From positions 100,090 through 164,089 of the forward strand of contig CAJULP010000068.1 of assembly GCA_910587295.1 (NCBI GenBank): DNA of 64,000 bases, given 5' to 3'. Origin of the DNA: an uncultured Lachnospiraceae bacterium. Its GTDB lineage: Bacteria > Bacillota > Clostridia > Lachnospirales > Lachnospiraceae. Numbering within the stretch: position 1 is the first letter of the stretch; every line of letters begins with the position of its first letter. The position numbers and the translations under genes are program-made. Shown here piece after piece: positions 62,281 to 64,000 of this stretch. The notes beneath the pieces are model-generated. The model ran no database searches, was not told the DNA's origin, and saw nothing but the letters and a program-made list of their open reading frames with translations.

Positions 62281-63420
62281 TTATCGTAAGAACACAAGGC
62301 ACACCACCGCACCAACATCATACCTGGCATGTTCCGTAAGTGTTCCCGTTTCCTTATTTCTACGGAACACCACCAGATTATCACTGTTTTGGTTTGCCCC
62401 AAGCAGCCATCTTTCCGAGGGGGATAACTGAAATCCCCTTGGGTTTTTCCCGCCGGAGGAAATCCATTGAATACATTTAGGCAAACCGGATCCTCCCGCG
62501 TCAAAGACCGCAATACTGTCATGGCCCCGGTTTCCCGCATAAAGATAGTTTCCGTCTTTCGATAAAAGGATACCCCCGGGGAAATTTCTTTCTCCTCCAT
62601 CCCCTTTCTCCGGCGTACAGGAAACAAAGCCTTCCAGCAAGATCCTGCTCCCTTCCCAATGCAAAATCCCTATTTCATCGGAAAGCTCACAGCTCACATA
62701 AATATGACCATTTTCCCGAAAAGCAAGGCTTCTTGGACCGCTTCCCGCAGGCAGCTTCACCACATGGCAGGCTTTCGGCACACCGCCTTCCCTTCCTCCC
62801 ATAATCCTCCCTGACTCATCCAGCTTATATACCGATATCTCGTCCGTTCCCAGATCGGCAACCCACAAATGCCCCCTAAAAACCGACGCGCTGTGCACAT
62901 GGGATTTCTCCTGCCGCACCTGATTACAGCCTTCCGGCCTGTCCTCCTTTAATTGATAGCTGATCTGGCAGTCCATAACTTTTAAACATCCGTCCTCGCC
63001 CGTCACAAAACTGCTCAGGCTCCCGCCATTATAGTTGGCAGTGAACACATGTCCGCCGCCCGGTCCACAATCCACATGACAGGGCGCCGCTCCCATGACC
63101 GGCAGGCAGTTTTGCAAAGACAGCCTGCCATTTTCATCCACCGAAAGAGCCGATAAGGCTCCTCCTTTTGTGTCCTCGTAGTCATCCAGTTCATTTACCG
63201 CATAAAGAGTGCGCCCATTCGGTGAAAAGGCCATCCATGACGCGTTTTTTACATCCGGATAACTTTCAAACGCCTCCAGCTTCCCTTCTTCTTCATCAAA
63301 CCAAAAAACCTGGATCCCCTTTCCCTTCCCCAAATAGACACTGCCGTCACCAGTTACGACAGGCGCATTATAGCTGCCTGTGTATAGCTTTACTTTCCTT
63401 TGCCCTTCCACCATATGCAT
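62281..63420 (-). CDS. Lactonase, 7-bladed propeller (YbhE/Pgl type)
   Basis: A 379-residue beta-propeller of the 6-phosphogluconolactonase (YbhE) family: KLYTGSYNAP, NASWMAFSPNGRTLYAVNEL, GAAPCHVDCGPGGGHVFTANYNGG, SHVHSASV and GPRSLAFRENG. Members hydrolyse sugar lactones. The chosen ATG has AAGGAG 8-9 nt upstream. It precedes the GH20 operon, so it may process an oxidised sugar from the same glycan or the pentose phosphate lactone. Confidence 0.85.
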   Translation of the reverse strand: MHMVEGQRKVKLYTGSYNAPVVTGDGSVYLGKGKGIQVFWFDEEEGKLEAFESYPDVKNASWMAFSPNGRTLYAVNELDDYEDTKGGALSALSVDENGRLSLQNCLPVMGAAPCHVDCGPGGGHVFTANYNGGSLSSFVTGEDGCLKVMDCQISYQLKEDRPEGCNQVRQEKSHVHSASVFRGHLWVADLGTDEISVYKLDESGRIMGGREGGVPKACHVVKLPAGSGPRSLAFRENGHIYVSCELSDEIGILHWEGSRILLEGFVSCTPEKGDGGERNFPGGILLSKDGNYLYAGNRGHDSIAVFDAGGSGLPKCIQWISSGGKNPRGFQLSPSERWLLGANQNSDNLVVFRRNKETGTLTEHARYDVGAVVCLVFLR

Positions 63421-63491
63421 ATTTCTTCTCCTTCCCGTTAGACATTGGAGCCCATCAAGCATTCAGCTTGATAATTCCCTGCGTATTCTGT

Positions 63492-63875
63492 TTACTGCGC
63501 ACCATTTTCCTCTTCCTGCAATAGCCAATCAACTATATTGTAAATCTCAATACCCTCATAACCATATTTCGGGTGCCTGGTCCTGGCAATGACCTTTTGG
63601 GGATAAGCATCCCTGATTTGCAGTAATGGCAAACATTCTCTTTCAAGAGTATGCTGGTCCGAAATATTGTCACTGACCTGGATATAGATTTTCTCGCTCC
63701 CTTTTTGCGCTACAAAATCAATTTCCTTCTGATACAATTTTCCGACATACACATCATATCCCCGGCGGAGCAGTTCAATACAGACCATATTCTCATATAC
63801 TCTGTCGTAGTCCATATTCCTGCTTCCTAAAATGGCATATCGGATACCTGTATCACACAAATATAGTAAACGACG
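63492..63875 (-). pseudogene. Fragment of an AAA-ATPase with DUF4143 (C-terminal part)
   Basis: About 125 residues match only the C-terminal DUF4143 part of COG1373-type ATPases: LLYLCDTGIRYAILGSRN, VYENMVCIELLRRGYDVYVGK and KEIDFVAQ. Family-like sequence extends upstream of the TTG at 63860 to 63875, where a stop (63876-63878) breaks the frame; the ATPase part is absent. The remaining window shows no match. It is a decayed or interrupted gene. Confidence 0.75.
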
Positions 63876-64000
63876 TTAATTCTTTCTGTTTGACTCTAGG
63901 AAAAAGAGCATAGAGTAGCAAGCTTGTCATTTGGCTGCTGAAAAGTTGAAAACCAATCGTCAAGAACGCCAACTAACTTTTCAAGAGTCTCCCAGAATCG

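Overview
The window looks like a chromosomal segment from a gut-type Clostridia, most likely a Lachnospiraceae species. The reasons are: tRNA genes without encoded CCA, strong AGGAGG-type ribosome sites, several families typical of that group (DUF5685, LPD28, YesM/YesN regulators, cellobiose phosphorylase, YitT), and many carbohydrate ABC transporters and glycoside hydrolases. The genus cannot be fixed from sequence reading alone.

Positions 1-13000 are an accessory region, much of it AT-rich. It opens with the 5' part of a polynucleotide kinase-phosphatase (RNA repair type) coupled to an unknown gene. A three-gene set of zinc-ribbon proteins plus a lipoprotein follows. A mobilization/integration module comes next: relaxase, MobC-like ribbon-helix-helix protein, a perfect 23-bp inverted repeat that may be oriT, small accessory genes including an LPD28 protein, a Tn916-type tyrosine integrase, an excisionase-like protein and an SF2 helicase. 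A tRNA-Leu gene at 13039-13118 marks the likely junction with the core chromosome.

Positions 13200-32300 hold a cation antiporter behind a yybP-ykoY (Mn2+)-type riboswitch, a MATE exporter and the most interesting locus of the window (15944-26719). In that locus a six-gene operon encodes a sugar-type ABC importer (binding protein and two permeases), a single reading frame joining an alpha-L-fucosidase (GH29) to an M20 amidohydrolase, a D-serine dehydratase/D-threonine aldolase-type PLP enzyme and a RidA protein. A YesN-type response regulator lies at one end and a YesM-type sensor kinase at the other. I infer a route for a fucosylated beta-hydroxy-amino-acid conjugate: import, defucosylation, amide hydrolysis, dehydration, enamine hydrolysis. 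Then come six tRNAs, a degenerate M23 protein with a bactofilin, YfcE and RdgB, an amidase-fold protein that has lost its zinc and catalytic residues, and a THUMP methyltransferase.

Positions 32300-49400 are mainly housekeeping: cellobiose phosphorylase with a divergent LacI repressor and matching operators, cardiolipin synthase, pyridoxamine kinase, MscL with an added zinc ribbon, GH42 beta-galactosidase, a DnaJ/DUF5685/zinc-ribbon cluster, YitT, five more tRNAs, an FUSC/DUF939-type membrane protein, an acetyltransferase and an Rpn-type nuclease.

Positions 49700-63900 hold a second glycan locus: binding protein, two LplB/LplC-type permeases, sensor kinase and response regulator; then a TRIC-type channel, a GDPD-like phosphodiesterase, GH127, GH20 and a YbhE-type lactonase. 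The window ends in a truncated AAA-ATPase/DUF4143 fragment.
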